Counted from the stretch's first letter, positions 50,871 through 59,762 are shown. The stretch is 64,000 nt of DNA from Solirubrobacteraceae bacterium (GCA_023230855.1 JALNWQ010000009.1:132285-196284), one strand, 5' to 3'. Notes: a model not told the origin generated them from the sequence alone. Program-made: numbers and translations.

Positions 50871-52399
50871 GCGGGTACCTGCTCGGGGGTCGGGGACGGG
50901 GTGGCGGCGGACGTCGCCGGGATGTCGGCGCCGGGCACGGGGGTCGTGGGGCCGCCGGGCCCGGACGCGGCCGCCGTGGCGGCGGGGGTGGGCGCGCACG
51001 CGTCGACCGTCGGACGGCGTGGCGTGGCGGGCCACGTCCAGCCGGGGTGCTCGGATCCGGCGATCGGGCGGGTGGAGCGGAACCGGCCGCGGCGGATCTC
51101 GGCGCGGATCGCGAGGTCGGTGCGCAGGTCCGGCAGGGCGGAGCGCAACACGTCGCGGGCGTGGCCGGGGTGCCGGGCGATCGCGCGGGCGGCGCCACCC
51201 ATGAGGCGCGGGAGGGTGAGGACCTCCTGCTGGTCCCGGATCCGGGCGAACATGTCGCCCAGGTCGGGGTCGTGGCGCCCCTGGGCGCGACGCGCGATCT
51301 CGACGAGGACCGGCGACTGCGGCTGGATCCGCGTCTCGTTGTTGGCGAAGTGGTACGCCGACAGGCACTCCTGGTCGCGCTCCTGCTCCCACCGGCGCAG
51401 CGCCGCGTCGAGCGCCGCCGGGTCGTCGAGGACCGGCTCGGCCGCCTCGCCGAGCGTGCGGCCCATCCAGAGCGCGTCGCGCTGGCCCTGGCCGATGATG
51501 GGGTCCTTGAAGTGGCCCGCGTCGCCGGCGAGCGCCCACCCGGGGCCGCTGCTGGGCCGGAAGTACGCCGTCGTGTCGGCGGTCGAGCGGAGCTTGCCGA
51601 CGTTCGTCGCGCCGGCGATGCGCTCGGCGAACCCGGGATGGCGGCGCAGGAACTCCGCCCAGGCGCCGTCCGGGTCGCGGCGGGCGCGGTGGACGTCGGC
51701 GGCGGGCCCCATGACGAGCGCGACCGCCCGCGGTCGCGGCGCGCTGGGGAAGACCATGCAGATCGACGTGCCGTCACGCCACTGCGACAGCGTCTCGTTG
51801 AGCCGCGTCCCGGCCTGCGGATCGTCGAGGTAGCGGAAGACGAGCCCGCGGCCGTTGCGCGACGCGCGGTACGGGCGCCACGCCCCCACCCGGGCGGCGA
51901 CCGTCGAGCGGCGACCGTCGGCGCCGATGACGAGCTTGGCCCGCAGCTCGCGGACGTCGCCGTCGGGGTCGCGGTAGCGCACCCCGGCGGCCCGGCCGGC
52001 CCGCCACAGGACGTCGAGCAGCTCGCAGCCCTCGCGGACGTCGGCGCCGTGGCCGCGCGCGACGTCGACGAGCACCGCGTCCTGCTCCGGGCGGGGCACG
52101 CAGAGCACGTAGTCGGACCGGCCGTTGGCGCCCCACCGCTCGTGGACCTTGACGTCGGGCCCGAAGTGCAGCTCGACCTCGCGGAGGAACGACGGGTCGA
52201 GCGCGGCGATCCGCTCGAACGCCCCCATCCGACGGATCTCCTCGATCCCCCCGCCGAAGAGGACGTGCGTCGACAACGTGTCGGACGGGAACCGCGCCCG
52301 GTCGAGGACGACGACGTCGCGCCCCTTCCGTGCGAGGGCCGACGCGGCGGTGGTGCCGGCCAACCGGCTCCCGACGATCACGACATCATGGTCGGTCAT
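50867..52399 (-). CDS. FAD-dependent oxidoreductase, geranylgeranyl-reductase-like family
   Basis: 510 residues. FAD-binding start VVIVGSRLAGTTAASALARKG, LDRARFPSDTLSTH, the second motif LVIGADGRRSTVAARVG and the third GDAGHFKDPIIGQGQRDALW place it among GGR/halogenase/PHBH-type flavoproteins. The first glycine motif is GSRLAG rather than GxGxxG. A roughly 60-residue Pro/Ala/Thr-rich tail is disordered. Overlaps the carbon-nitrogen hydrolase (ATGA). Divergent from a TetR gene, which may control the pair. Confidence 0.85.
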   Translation of the reverse strand: MTDHDVVIVGSRLAGTTAASALARKGRDVVVLDRARFPSDTLSTHVLFGGGIEEIRRMGAFERIAALDPSFLREVELHFGPDVKVHERWGANGRSDYVLCVPRPEQDAVLVDVARGHGADVREGCELLDVLWRAGRAAGVRYRDPDGDVRELRAKLVIGADGRRSTVAARVGAWRPYRASRNGRGLVFRYLDDPQAGTRLNETLSQWRDGTSICMVFPSAPRPRAVALVMGPAADVHRARRDPDGAWAEFLRRHPGFAERIAGATNVGKLRSTADTTAYFRPSSGPGWALAGDAGHFKDPIIGQGQRDALWMGRTLGEAAEPVLDDPAALDAALRRWEQERDQECLSAYHFANNETRIQPQSPVLVEIARRAQGRHDPDLGDMFARIRDQQEVLTLPRLMGGAARAIARHPGHARDVLRSALPDLRTDLAIRAEIRRGRFRSTRPIAGSEHPGWTWPATPRRPTVDACAPTPAATAAASGPGGPTTPVPGADIPATSAATPSPTPEQVPA

Positions 52400-52447
52400 G
52401 GCGCGACCCTAACCGCGCCGCGCCCGCAGATGCAACAAGATTCAAAG

Positions 52448-53191
52448 ATGAACGCGCCTCCAACTGAGACGCGCCGCCCGGCCCGTGGCGCCCGCCGCGC
52501 CGCCCGCACGCGGGCGGCGATCCTCGACGCCGCCGAGCGCGCCTTCCGCACCGGGGGCTACCGGGGCACGCGGATGGAGGACGTCGCCGACGACGCCGAC
52601 GTCGCCGTCGGGTCGATCTACAGCCACTTCGGCAGCAAGGACGGCCTGTACCACGCGCTCGCCGAGCGGTCGGTCGAGCTCTTCGCGGACTACATGGCGC
52701 GGGCGTACACCGACGACCGCACCCCGCTGGAGCGGGTCCTCGCCGCCGGCGACGCGTACCTGCGGTTCCACCTGGAGCACCCGGGCGCGTTCCGGTTCCT
52801 CGCGTTCGACGGCGTGGAGGCCGGCACGACGATCGAGGACGCGGACGTGCGGGCGCGGATCACCGACCGGCTCGACGAGCTCATCGACGAGTTCGCGGCC
52901 CGCATCCAGGCCGCCATCGACGCGGGCGAGGCCCGGCCGATCGACGCCGGCGAGCTGTCGCGGTTCCTCTGGGGCGCGTGGAACGGCGTCGTCGCGCTGA
53001 CGATGCGCCCGGACCGGATGGCGCTCGACGACGCGGCGCTGGAGGCGTGCATCCTCACCGGGCGCCGGATCGTCCTGGAGGGCCTCGTCGCCCCGGAGGC
53101 CCGCGACGCCGCCGGCGACGCCCGCGCCCGGCTCGTGCGGATCACGTCGCCCGATCCGGCGCCACCGCGGGACCCAGCGGCATCCGACTGA
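52448..53191 (+). CDS. TetR/AcrR-family transcriptional regulator
   Basis: 247 residues. Basic N-terminus, then helix-turn-helix TRMEDVADDADVAVGSIYSHF (about 41-61) and GSKDGLYHALAER. The ligand domain has FLWGAWNGVVALTMRPDRM, typical of the group with a TetR_C_33-like end. Divergent from the flavoprotein/hydrolase pair with a 48-bp gap, so probably their repressor. Its 3' end overlaps the convergent TetR gene by 50 bp. Confidence 0.88.
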   Translation: MNAPPTETRRPARGARRAARTRAAILDAAERAFRTGGYRGTRMEDVADDADVAVGSIYSHFGSKDGLYHALAERSVELFADYMARAYTDDRTPLERVLAAGDAYLRFHLEHPGAFRFLAFDGVEAGTTIEDADVRARITDRLDELIDEFAARIQAAIDAGEARPIDAGELSRFLWGAWNGVVALTMRPDRMALDDAALEACILTGRRIVLEGLVAPEARDAAGDARARLVRITSPDPAPPRDPAASD

Positions 53192-53774
53192 TCGCCCGCG
53201 CCTCGGACGCCGCGACGCCGAGCTGCAGCAGGGTGAGCTCGGCGTGGACGCGGTCGGCGTCGGGCGGGGCGCGGTCCTCGAGGATCGCCCGGATCGTCGC
53301 GACCGCGCCGCCGCAGAGGATGTTCAGCGCGACGTCGAGGTCGGTGACGCGGAACCGCCCGGAAGCCAGGCCGCGGTCGACGATGCGGCGGACGTACGGC
53401 TCGATCGCCCGGAGGAAGACCGAGTCGCTGTGGCCCAGGTGGACGAGGAGCCGGGCGAACGCCGGGTCGTCGTAGGCGATCCGGATGAACCGCCGGTCGG
53501 CAAGGCTCGCGGCGACCGCGGGGTCCTCGTGGTCGTCGACCCCCTCCTGGGTGCGCGCCGCCAGGGCGACGATGCTCTCGACGACGACCGCCTCGACGAG
53601 CTCGTCGAGCGACCCGAAGTGGTTGTAGAACGACCCGCGTCCTACGCCCGCCGTGTCGGTCGCGTCGGCGATCCGCAGCCCGGCGACGCCGCGCGCGGTG
53701 ATGAGCTCGCGCGCCGCCACGACGATCCGGTCGCGGGTCGAGGGTCGGGCGGGGCGCCTTGACGTGGAGACCAC
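53142..53774 (-). CDS. TetR/AcrR-family transcriptional regulator
   Basis: 210 residues from GTG. Helix-turn-helix LRIADATDTAGVGRGSFYNHF (about 33-53). Divergent from the phosphohistidine swivel-protein operon, with a perfect 16-bp AT-rich palindrome 3 bp upstream of its own start, so it very likely represses both itself and that operon. Overlaps the previous convergent TetR gene. Confidence 0.9.
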   Translation of the reverse strand: MVSTSRRPARPSTRDRIVVAARELITARGVAGLRIADATDTAGVGRGSFYNHFGSLDELVEAVVVESIVALAARTQEGVDDHEDPAVAASLADRRFIRIAYDDPAFARLLVHLGHSDSVFLRAIEPYVRRIVDRGLASGRFRVTDLDVALNILCGGAVATIRAILEDRAPPDADRVHAELTLLQLGVAASEARAISRMPLGPAVAPDRAT

Positions 53775-53777
53775 GGT

Positions 53778-53793
53778 CTGAATATATATTCAG
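53778..53793. promoter_or_regulatory. Perfect palindromic operator between TetR and the split dikinase operon
   Basis: CTGAATATATATTCAG is exactly self-complementary and strikingly AT-rich in a 74% GC background. It lies in the 90-bp divergent promoter, 3 bp from the TetR start. This is the classic arrangement of an autoregulated TetR operator overlapping promoter elements. Confidence 0.75.
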
Positions 53794-53864
53794 CACGAGG
53801 GGAGATGGGGAAACCGTCGGCGACGCCGACGGCACGCCGCTCCCCGCCGAGACCCGAGGACGCC

Positions 53865-56216
53865 GTGACCGATCCACACCTGACGATGACCCGCGCATGG
53901 GCCGCGGTCCCGCTCCTGCGCGAGCCGGACCCGCTCGACCACGCCGTCGGCCCCGGGTCGACGTGGACGACGGTCAACGCCGCCGAGGCCCTGCCCGGCG
54001 TCCTCACCCCGCTCGGCGCGTCGGCGTGGATCGCCGGCAGCGAGGTCGGGATCCGTCGCTGCTTCCACGAGCTGGGCGTGCTGGCGCGGTCCGAGGTGCG
54101 ACTGCCCGACGACGCCGACCAGCGCTTCTCCGGCGTGCTCGTCGGACGGTACGCCGCCAACCTCGACCGCCTGCGCGCCGTCGCCGACCGCACCCCGGGC
54201 ACGTCCGGCGACGCGTTGGAGCGCCAGGCGTTCGGCAGCGTGCGACCGGGCGTTCCCGCGTCGCGCGCGTCGGTCGGGCGGTACCCCGCGATCGTCGTCA
54301 ACGCCCCCCGGTCGGTGCTGCGGCTACGCCGCCGGATGCGCACGCAGGCCGCCGCGCTCGACGCGTGGTGGCGCGACCGCACCCGCGAGGAGATCGACGA
54401 CGTCGCGCTCGCCCGCCGGCGCTTCGACGAGGGCCTGCGCGGCTTCACCGACGCGATGGCCCCGCACTTCATGGCGACGATGGTCGTCCAGGGCCTGCTC
54501 GACCGACTTCGGGACGTGTGCGACGCGGCGGGCCTCCCGGGCCACGAGCTGCTCGTCGCCGGCGGTGGAGAGGAGCTCGAGGAGGAGCGGCTCGTCGCCC
54601 GGCTCCTGCAGGTCGCCGCCGGTCGGCTCGACCTCGACGCGGTCGTGACGGAGTTCGGGTTCCAGGGCCCGGACGTCGGAGAGATCGCCGGCCGGCCGTG
54701 GCGCGAGGACCGCGCGCCGCTCGAGGCGATGGTCACCGCCTACGGGCGCCTGTCCGACGGCCGCGGCGGGACGAGGGCCCCCGGGCGGGGCGACGGCGCC
54801 CGACGCGACGACGCGTTGCGCGAGCTGCTCGCCGCGGTCCCCCGGACCCGCCGCCCGCTCGTCGCGCTCCTATCGCGGACCAGCGCGGCGATGCTGCCGC
54901 TGCGCGAGGTCGGCAAGGGGTCGTTCCTGCGGGCGCTCGACGTGTCGCGTCACGCCGCACGGGCCGCCGGCCGGCTGCTCGCCGCCGACGGGGCGCTCGA
55001 CGATCCCGAGGACGTCTTCCTCCTACGCACCGACGAGCTGCTCCACGGCCCGCCGGCCGGGGTCCGCGACCTCGTCGCCGCGCGCCGCGCGCAGCGCGAG
55101 CGGTACGCCGGGCTGCGCCTGCCGGAGCTGTGGACCGGCCCCACCGCCGGGATCCCCGCCGACGCACCGTCGACCGGGGCCCCCGACGCACGCGACGCGT
55201 TGCAGGGGATCGGCGCGTCCCCCGGGCGGGTCACCGCCCGGGCCCGGGTCGTCGAGCGGGCGGTCGACTGCGACCGGCTCGAGCCCGGCGAGGTCCTCGT
55301 CGCCGCCGTCACCGACCCGAGCTGGGCGGCGGCGTTCCCGCTCGCCTCCGCGCTCGTCACCGACATCGGCGGCGCGGTGAGCCACGCCGCGATCGTCGCC
55401 CGCGAGATGGGCCTGCCGTGCGTCGTCAACACCGGTGCCGCGACCCGGTCGATCCGCACCGGCGACCTGCTCGTCGTCGACGGGACGACCGGCGAGGTGA
55501 CGGTCGCCGAGCGGGCGCACATCGACGTCTCCACGCCCGCCCCCGACGAGGACCCGACGATGACCGACGGCACGACCCCCGCCCCCTCCTCCACCTCCGA
55601 CGTCGACCCCGACGCGCTCGCCGTGCTGCGCCTCGTCGGGCTGAAGGGCCGCACCGCCCGCGAGGTCCTGTGCGAGGCGCTCGGGCGGCCCACCGCCGAC
55701 GTCGACGCGGTCCTGGACCCGGCGATCGCCGCCGGCGACGTGAAGGAGGCGCGCGGCACGGTGCGCCTGACCCCCGAGGGGCGCGAGCGCCTCACGGCCC
55801 TCCTCGCCGAGGAGCGCGCCGGCGTCGACGGCGCGCGGATCGCCGCCGCGTACGAGCGGTTCCACGCGCCGAACACGCGCCTGAAGGAGCTCATGACGCG
55901 GTGGCAGACCCGCGACGGCGGGCCCAACGACCACACCGACGCCGACTACGACGGGGCGATCGCCGCCGAGCTCGCGACGCTCCACGACGACGTGCGCGAC
56001 CTCATCGCCGAGATCGCCGCCGCCGCGCCCCGGCTGACCCCGTACGTCACGCGGCTGCAGCGCGCCGCCGACGCCGTCGCCGCCGGCGACCACGCGTACT
56101 TCGCCAAGCCGCTGCTCGACAGCTACCACACGGTCTGGTTCGAGCTGCACGAGGAGCTCATCGACCTGCTCGGCCTGTCCCGCGAGGACGAGGCCCGTGC
56201 GGGGAGGGCCGTCTGA
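53865..56216 (+). CDS. PEP-utilising (phosphohistidine swivel) protein with rifampin-phosphotransferase-like substrate domain and winged-helix-like C-terminus, no ATP-grasp
   Basis: 783 residues from GTG (53865), with GAGG 5 bp upstream; an ATG 20 codons earlier is poorly spaced. Substrate-like domain about 30-440, opening STWTTVNAAEALPGVLTPLG. Swivel domain about 445-540 with DIGGAVSHAAIVAREMG (His 507). Then an acidic/Pro linker, a winged-helix-like part (LRLVGLKGRTAREVL, TVRLTPEGR) and the helical end (TRLKELMTRWQTRDGG, YHTVWFELHEELIDLLG). It is paralogous to 29871-32213. It lacks an ATP-grasp, but the next gene supplies one and overlaps by one base (TGATG). Confidence 0.78.
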   Translation: MTDPHLTMTRAWAAVPLLREPDPLDHAVGPGSTWTTVNAAEALPGVLTPLGASAWIAGSEVGIRRCFHELGVLARSEVRLPDDADQRFSGVLVGRYAANLDRLRAVADRTPGTSGDALERQAFGSVRPGVPASRASVGRYPAIVVNAPRSVLRLRRRMRTQAAALDAWWRDRTREEIDDVALARRRFDEGLRGFTDAMAPHFMATMVVQGLLDRLRDVCDAAGLPGHELLVAGGGEELEEERLVARLLQVAAGRLDLDAVVTEFGFQGPDVGEIAGRPWREDRAPLEAMVTAYGRLSDGRGGTRAPGRGDGARRDDALRELLAAVPRTRRPLVALLSRTSAAMLPLREVGKGSFLRALDVSRHAARAAGRLLAADGALDDPEDVFLLRTDELLHGPPAGVRDLVAARRAQRERYAGLRLPELWTGPTAGIPADAPSTGAPDARDALQGIGASPGRVTARARVVERAVDCDRLEPGEVLVAAVTDPSWAAAFPLASALVTDIGGAVSHAAIVAREMGLPCVVNTGAATRSIRTGDLLVVDGTTGEVTVAERAHIDVSTPAPDEDPTMTDGTTPAPSSTSDVDPDALAVLRLVGLKGRTAREVLCEALGRPTADVDAVLDPAIAAGDVKEARGTVRLTPEGRERLTALLAEERAGVDGARIAAAYERFHAPNTRLKELMTRWQTRDGGPNDHTDADYDGAIAAELATLHDDVRDLIAEIAAAAPRLTPYVTRLQRAADAVAAGDHAYFAKPLLDSYHTVWFELHEELIDLLGLSREDEARAGRAV

Positions 56217-57655
56217 TGCCGGTGATCCTCGACGGATCGCGCGAGCTGGACCGCGCCGACGTCGGCGGCAAGGCGTGGGGGCTCAACCGGATGCGGGCGA
56301 TGGGCCTGCCGGTGCCGCCGGCGTTCGCGCTGCCGACGACGCTCTGCGCCGAGGTCGCCGCCGCCGGCGCACTGCCCGACGCGGTCCGCGAGCAGCTGCG
56401 GCGCGGCGTCGCGTGGCTCGAGGGCGAGATGGACCGCACGTTCGCCGCCGGCCCGCGGCCGCTGCTCGTGTCGGTCCGCTCCGGCGCGGCGAACAGCATG
56501 CCGGGGATGATGGACACCGTCCTCAACCTCGGGATCACCGACGAGCTGCGCGGCGCGGTCGCCGCCGAGACCGGGGACGCGGCGTTCGCCGACGACGTCG
56601 CCACGCGGTTCGCCCGCCAGTTCGAGGAGGTCGTCGGGACGCCGGCGCCCGCCGACCCGTGGGCGCAGCTCGAGGCGGCGGCGCTGGCGGTGTTCACGTC
56701 GTGGACGTCGCCGCGCGCGGTGACCTACCGCGAGCACCACGGCATCCCCGACAGCGGTGGCACCGCGGTGACCGTCCAGGCGATGGTGTTCGGCAACGTC
56801 GGCGACCGGTCCGGCACCGGCGTGCTCTTCACCCGCAACCCGCTCACCGGCGACGCCGCCCCGTTGGGCGAGTACCTGCCGGGCGGTCAGGGCGAGGACG
56901 TCGTGTCGGGCCGCCACGACCCGCTGCCGCTGACGGCGATGGCCGAGCGCGAGCCGGCCTGCCACGACGAGCTGCTCACCGCCGCCCGGTCGCTCGAGGC
57001 CGACGCGCGCGACGTGCAGGACATCGAGTTCACCGTGCAGGAGGGTCGCCTGTGGTTGCTGCAGACCCGCGCGGCCAAGCGCTCCCCCGACGCGGCGATC
57101 CGCCTGGCGGTCGCGTTGGCCGAGGAGGGCGTGATCACGCCCGCCGAGGCGCTGGGCCGGGTGTCGGCGAACGACCTGGCCGCGACGCTGCGCCCCCACG
57201 TCGACCCGGTCGCGCGGCGCGACGCCACCGTCCTGGCGACCGGTGAGCCGGCCTGCCCGGGCGTCGGGTTCGGCGTCATCGCCGACGACGCCGAGGCCGC
57301 CGAGGACCTGGCCGACGAGCGCGACGTCGTGCTCGCCCGCCCGACGACCGACCCCGACGACGTCCACGGCATGATCGCGTCGTCGGCGGTGATCACCGAG
57401 CTCGGCGGGTCGACGTCGCACGCCGCCGTCGTCTGTCGCGAGCTCGGCCGTCCGTGCGTCGTCGGCTGCGGCGCCGGCGCCCTCGCCCCGCTCACCGGAC
57501 GCGAGGTGACCGTCGACGGCGCCGCCGGCGAGATCCTCGACGGCATCCTGCCGCTCGTCGAGCGCGACCCGTCCCAGGACCCCGACCTCGTGCGCCTGCG
57601 CACATGGGCCGCCGATCATCCCGACGCGGCGGGGCACCTGGCCGGAAGGCTCTGA
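56216..57655 (+). CDS. Short PPDK-like protein: ATP-grasp and phosphohistidine domains, no pyruvate barrel
   Basis: 479 residues. The N-terminal ATP-grasp of pyruvate phosphate dikinase is clear: VGGKAWGLNRMRAMGLPVPP, VSVRSGAANSMPGMMDTVLN, TGVLFTRNPLTG and DIEFTVQEGRLWLLQTR. The swivel domain has TELGGSTSHAAVVCRELG (His 402). PPDK is normally near 870 residues, and the C-terminal PEP/pyruvate TIM barrel is absent. It resembles short mycobacterial ppdK annotations. With ATP it should phosphorylate a His; the final acceptor may be bound by the upstream protein, to which it is translationally coupled. Confidence 0.85.
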   Translation: MPVILDGSRELDRADVGGKAWGLNRMRAMGLPVPPAFALPTTLCAEVAAAGALPDAVREQLRRGVAWLEGEMDRTFAAGPRPLLVSVRSGAANSMPGMMDTVLNLGITDELRGAVAAETGDAAFADDVATRFARQFEEVVGTPAPADPWAQLEAAALAVFTSWTSPRAVTYREHHGIPDSGGTAVTVQAMVFGNVGDRSGTGVLFTRNPLTGDAAPLGEYLPGGQGEDVVSGRHDPLPLTAMAEREPACHDELLTAARSLEADARDVQDIEFTVQEGRLWLLQTRAAKRSPDAAIRLAVALAEEGVITPAEALGRVSANDLAATLRPHVDPVARRDATVLATGEPACPGVGFGVIADDAEAAEDLADERDVVLARPTTDPDDVHGMIASSAVITELGGSTSHAAVVCRELGRPCVVGCGAGALAPLTGREVTVDGAAGEILDGILPLVERDPSQDPDLVRLRTWAADHPDAAGHLAGRL

Positions 57656-58081
57656 CCGGTCGGCGTCGGGGCGGGGTTCGGCGTCTCGGCTTCGGGTGCG
57701 CCACGGTTCGGGTGCGTGATCGCGGGGAGGGGCGTGCAGCGCGGCGGACGTGAGGCGCCGGCCTGACAGCGCACCCCGGTCCCCGGATGCCTGGGGTGTG
57801 CTGCGCGGCGGACGTGGGGCGCCGGTCCGACAGCGCACCCCGGCCCGCCCCGCGCCGCCAGGGTGACGCGGGGGCGCACGCCTCGGGCGTCGCCCAAGTG
57901 CCGCACCCCACCCCCCCGATCCGGGCCGCTCCACCGCGACGACGCCAAACGACGGCCAGGTGGAGGACCGACCCACGACCGTGCCGGTCATCCACACCAA
58001 CGACGCCCCGCCAGGCGGCACGGCGACCAGCAGGCCACCGAGACGAGCGGCAGGCGGAGGGCGACAGGCGACGACCGTGAC
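57656..58081. other. 426-bp gap between convergent genes
   Basis: No coding frame on either strand looks real here. The stretch holds the pair of direct repeats at 57734-57844 and is otherwise GC-rich sequence without clear hairpins or promoters. Confidence 0.5.
57734..57844. repeat. Two imperfect 47-bp direct repeats, 64 bp apart
   Basis: Copies at 57734-57780 and 57798-57844 share GCGCGGCGGACGT, GGCGCCGG and CGACAGCGCACCCCGG-like blocks with about five differences. They lie in the non-coding gap between the PPDK-like gene and a TetR gene. They may belong to a dispersed intergenic repeat family of this genome. Confidence 0.6.
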
Positions 58082-58672
58082 CTACGGGTCGCCGGCGATC
58101 CCGGCCAGCAGCGCGGCCTCGAGGATCCGCAGGTGCTCGTGGACGTCCGCGTCGTCGGCGAGCACCCCGGGGGCCTGGGCCCGCAGCTGGGCCAGGCCGA
58201 GGTAGTGCCCGTAGGCGAGGACCGCGCGTTGGCGCGCGGCGGTGGCCGGCAGGCCCAGGTCGGTGAAGATCCGGCCCAGGAGGTCCAGCCGAGCGGTGGC
58301 CGCACGGTCGAGGATCGCCGCCACGTCGGGGTCGTCGACGGCGGCCATGAGCTGCAGGATGACCGTCGGCGCCTTCTCGACGGTCGCGTAGGCGAGGAGC
58401 CGGTGCAGGCGCTCGCGGGGGTCGGCGATCGCGTCGAACGCCTCCCCCAGCTCGGTCACCTGGCGGCGCTCCCAGCGGTTGAGCGCCGCCCGCAGCAGCG
58501 CGCGGCGGTCGGCGAAGTGGTGGTAGAGCCCGCCCTTGCTCACGCCGAGCCGGCGGGCGACGGACTGCACCGACAGCCCACGCACGCCCGCATCCTCGAT
58601 GTCGTCCAGCGCCGCCGCCGCCCACGCGTCGGGCGACGTCAGCGCCGGACGGCCGGCGGGGCTCACCGGCAC
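58082..58672 (-). CDS. TetR/AcrR-family transcriptional regulator
   Basis: 196 residues. Helix-turn-helix LSVQSVARRLGVSKGGLYHHF (about 33-53), the YHHF variant seen in QacR/AcrR-like repressors. The ligand domain contains LLAYATVEKAPTVILQLM. It is convergent with the PPDK-like gene and lies downstream of the metallo-beta-lactamase-fold gene, separated from it by two hairpins. Target not evident. Confidence 0.88.
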   Translation of the reverse strand: MPVSPAGRPALTSPDAWAAAALDDIEDAGVRGLSVQSVARRLGVSKGGLYHHFADRRALLRAALNRWERRQVTELGEAFDAIADPRERLHRLLAYATVEKAPTVILQLMAAVDDPDVAAILDRAATARLDLLGRIFTDLGLPATAARQRAVLAYGHYLGLAQLRAQAPGVLADDADVHEHLRILEAALLAGIAGDP

Positions 58673-58694
58673 CGCCCCCGCTGCCCGCCATGCG

Positions 58695-58794
58695 GGCGCC
58701 GGCCCTCGCGAACGGCCGGCGCCGGACCCACGCCGACCGGAGCCCGACGCGGGCCGCGCGGATCCCGCGGCCGGGCGCCGGCCGCGGCGCCCGG
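58695..58794 (-). terminator. Two strong hairpins after the metallo-beta-lactamase-fold gene
   Basis: Stem 1 (58695-58723): GGCGCCGGCC and GGCCGGCGCC, 10 bp perfect, 9-base loop. Stem 2 (58771-58794): CCGGGCGCC and GGCGCCCGG, 9 bp perfect, 6-base loop. They lie between the end of the metallo-beta-lactamase-fold gene and the next TetR gene on the same strand, so they probably stop transcription from the former. Confidence 0.5.
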
Positions 58795-58820
58795 TCGGAC
58801 CTGTGACCCTCGGGCGACGG

Positions 58821-59609
58821 TCACACCGTCAGATCGGTGGGGGCCCCCGCGGCGAGCCACCGCACCCGATCGGCCACCGGCGATCCGCCGAGGATCGCCT
58901 CGGCCTTGCCACGGCCCTGACGGAAGTGCTTCCAGCCCTCGAAGTGCAACGGCACGATCGTCGTCGGGTCGAGCGCCCCGCAGAGCTCCACCGCCTCCTG
59001 CGCGTTCATCGTGTAGCGCAGCGGCCCCGACAGCCACGGGAAGGCGACACCGCCCATGTGGACGATCACGGTGCCGACGTCGAGCTTCTGCGGGACCTCG
59101 CGCACCCCGTCGTAGAGGACGGTGTCGCCGGTGATCCACAGCACGCCGTGCTCCTGCCCCGCCCACTTCAGCGCAAAGCCGACGACCTCGCCGACGATCG
59201 GCTTGGACCCGGGCGGCCCGTGCCGGCACGGCGTGGCGGTGATCTCGATCGTCTCCTTGCCGTCGGCGGCCAGCGTCGTCGTCTCCCACGGCTGCAGCCC
59301 GAGCGCGTCGCCACCCAGCCGCTTGGCCCCGGGGGCCGTGGTGATGATCCGGCCCATCCGCGGCAGCAGGTCGCGCCCGGTCGGGTCGAGGTTGTCGCCG
59401 TGGTGGTCATGCGAAAGCAGCACCGCATCGATCGGCTCCAAGTCGGCGAACGCGACCGCCGGTCCCTGGAGCTTCTTCGACGCCGTGCCCCAGCCGAAGA
59501 AGTACCGCTTGCCCGGCGGGTCGAAGGTCGGGTCGGTGAGGATCCGCCACCCCCCGACCTCGATCAGGACGGTCGGGCCGCCCACGTAGGTGATCTTGAC
59601 GTCGGTCAC
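58821..59609 (-). CDS. Metallo-beta-lactamase-fold hydrolase (UlaG/RomA-like)
   Basis: 262 residues. VTYVGGPTVLIEVGGW-type start (here KITYVGGPTVLIEVGG), the metal-binding LLSHDHHGDNLDPTG, ITGDTVLYDG with the bridging Asp, and IVPLHFEGWKHF with the last His. These match the L-ascorbate-6-P lactonase-like/NAPE-PLD-like group. A phosphoester or lactone substrate is likely but unknown. An imperfect inverted repeat (ATAC...GTAT) lies about 30 bp upstream. Confidence 0.88.
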   Translation of the reverse strand: MTDVKITYVGGPTVLIEVGGWRILTDPTFDPPGKRYFFGWGTASKKLQGPAVAFADLEPIDAVLLSHDHHGDNLDPTGRDLLPRMGRIITTAPGAKRLGGDALGLQPWETTTLAADGKETIEITATPCRHGPPGSKPIVGEVVGFALKWAGQEHGVLWITGDTVLYDGVREVPQKLDVGTVIVHMGGVAFPWLSGPLRYTMNAQEAVELCGALDPTTIVPLHFEGWKHFRQGRGKAEAILGGSPVADRVRWLAAGAPTDLTV

Positions 59610-59762
59610 GCCGTCCGCTCCTCGTCCCGGGATTTCATACTGGTGCGAATGGTATCGGCGGGTCGCGCTCCGCGAGGGATTTCTCGGATGCGATGCCGCG
59701 GCCGACGCACCGCCATGCGCTTGTCGCGGACCAGCCCGAATCGGGTCGGCACGTCGCCGCGG

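Noticed and set aside
59632..59662. ATAC...GTAT inverted repeat upstream of the metallo-beta-lactamase-fold gene
   Set aside because: Only four bases of each arm pair; too weak to list as an operator.
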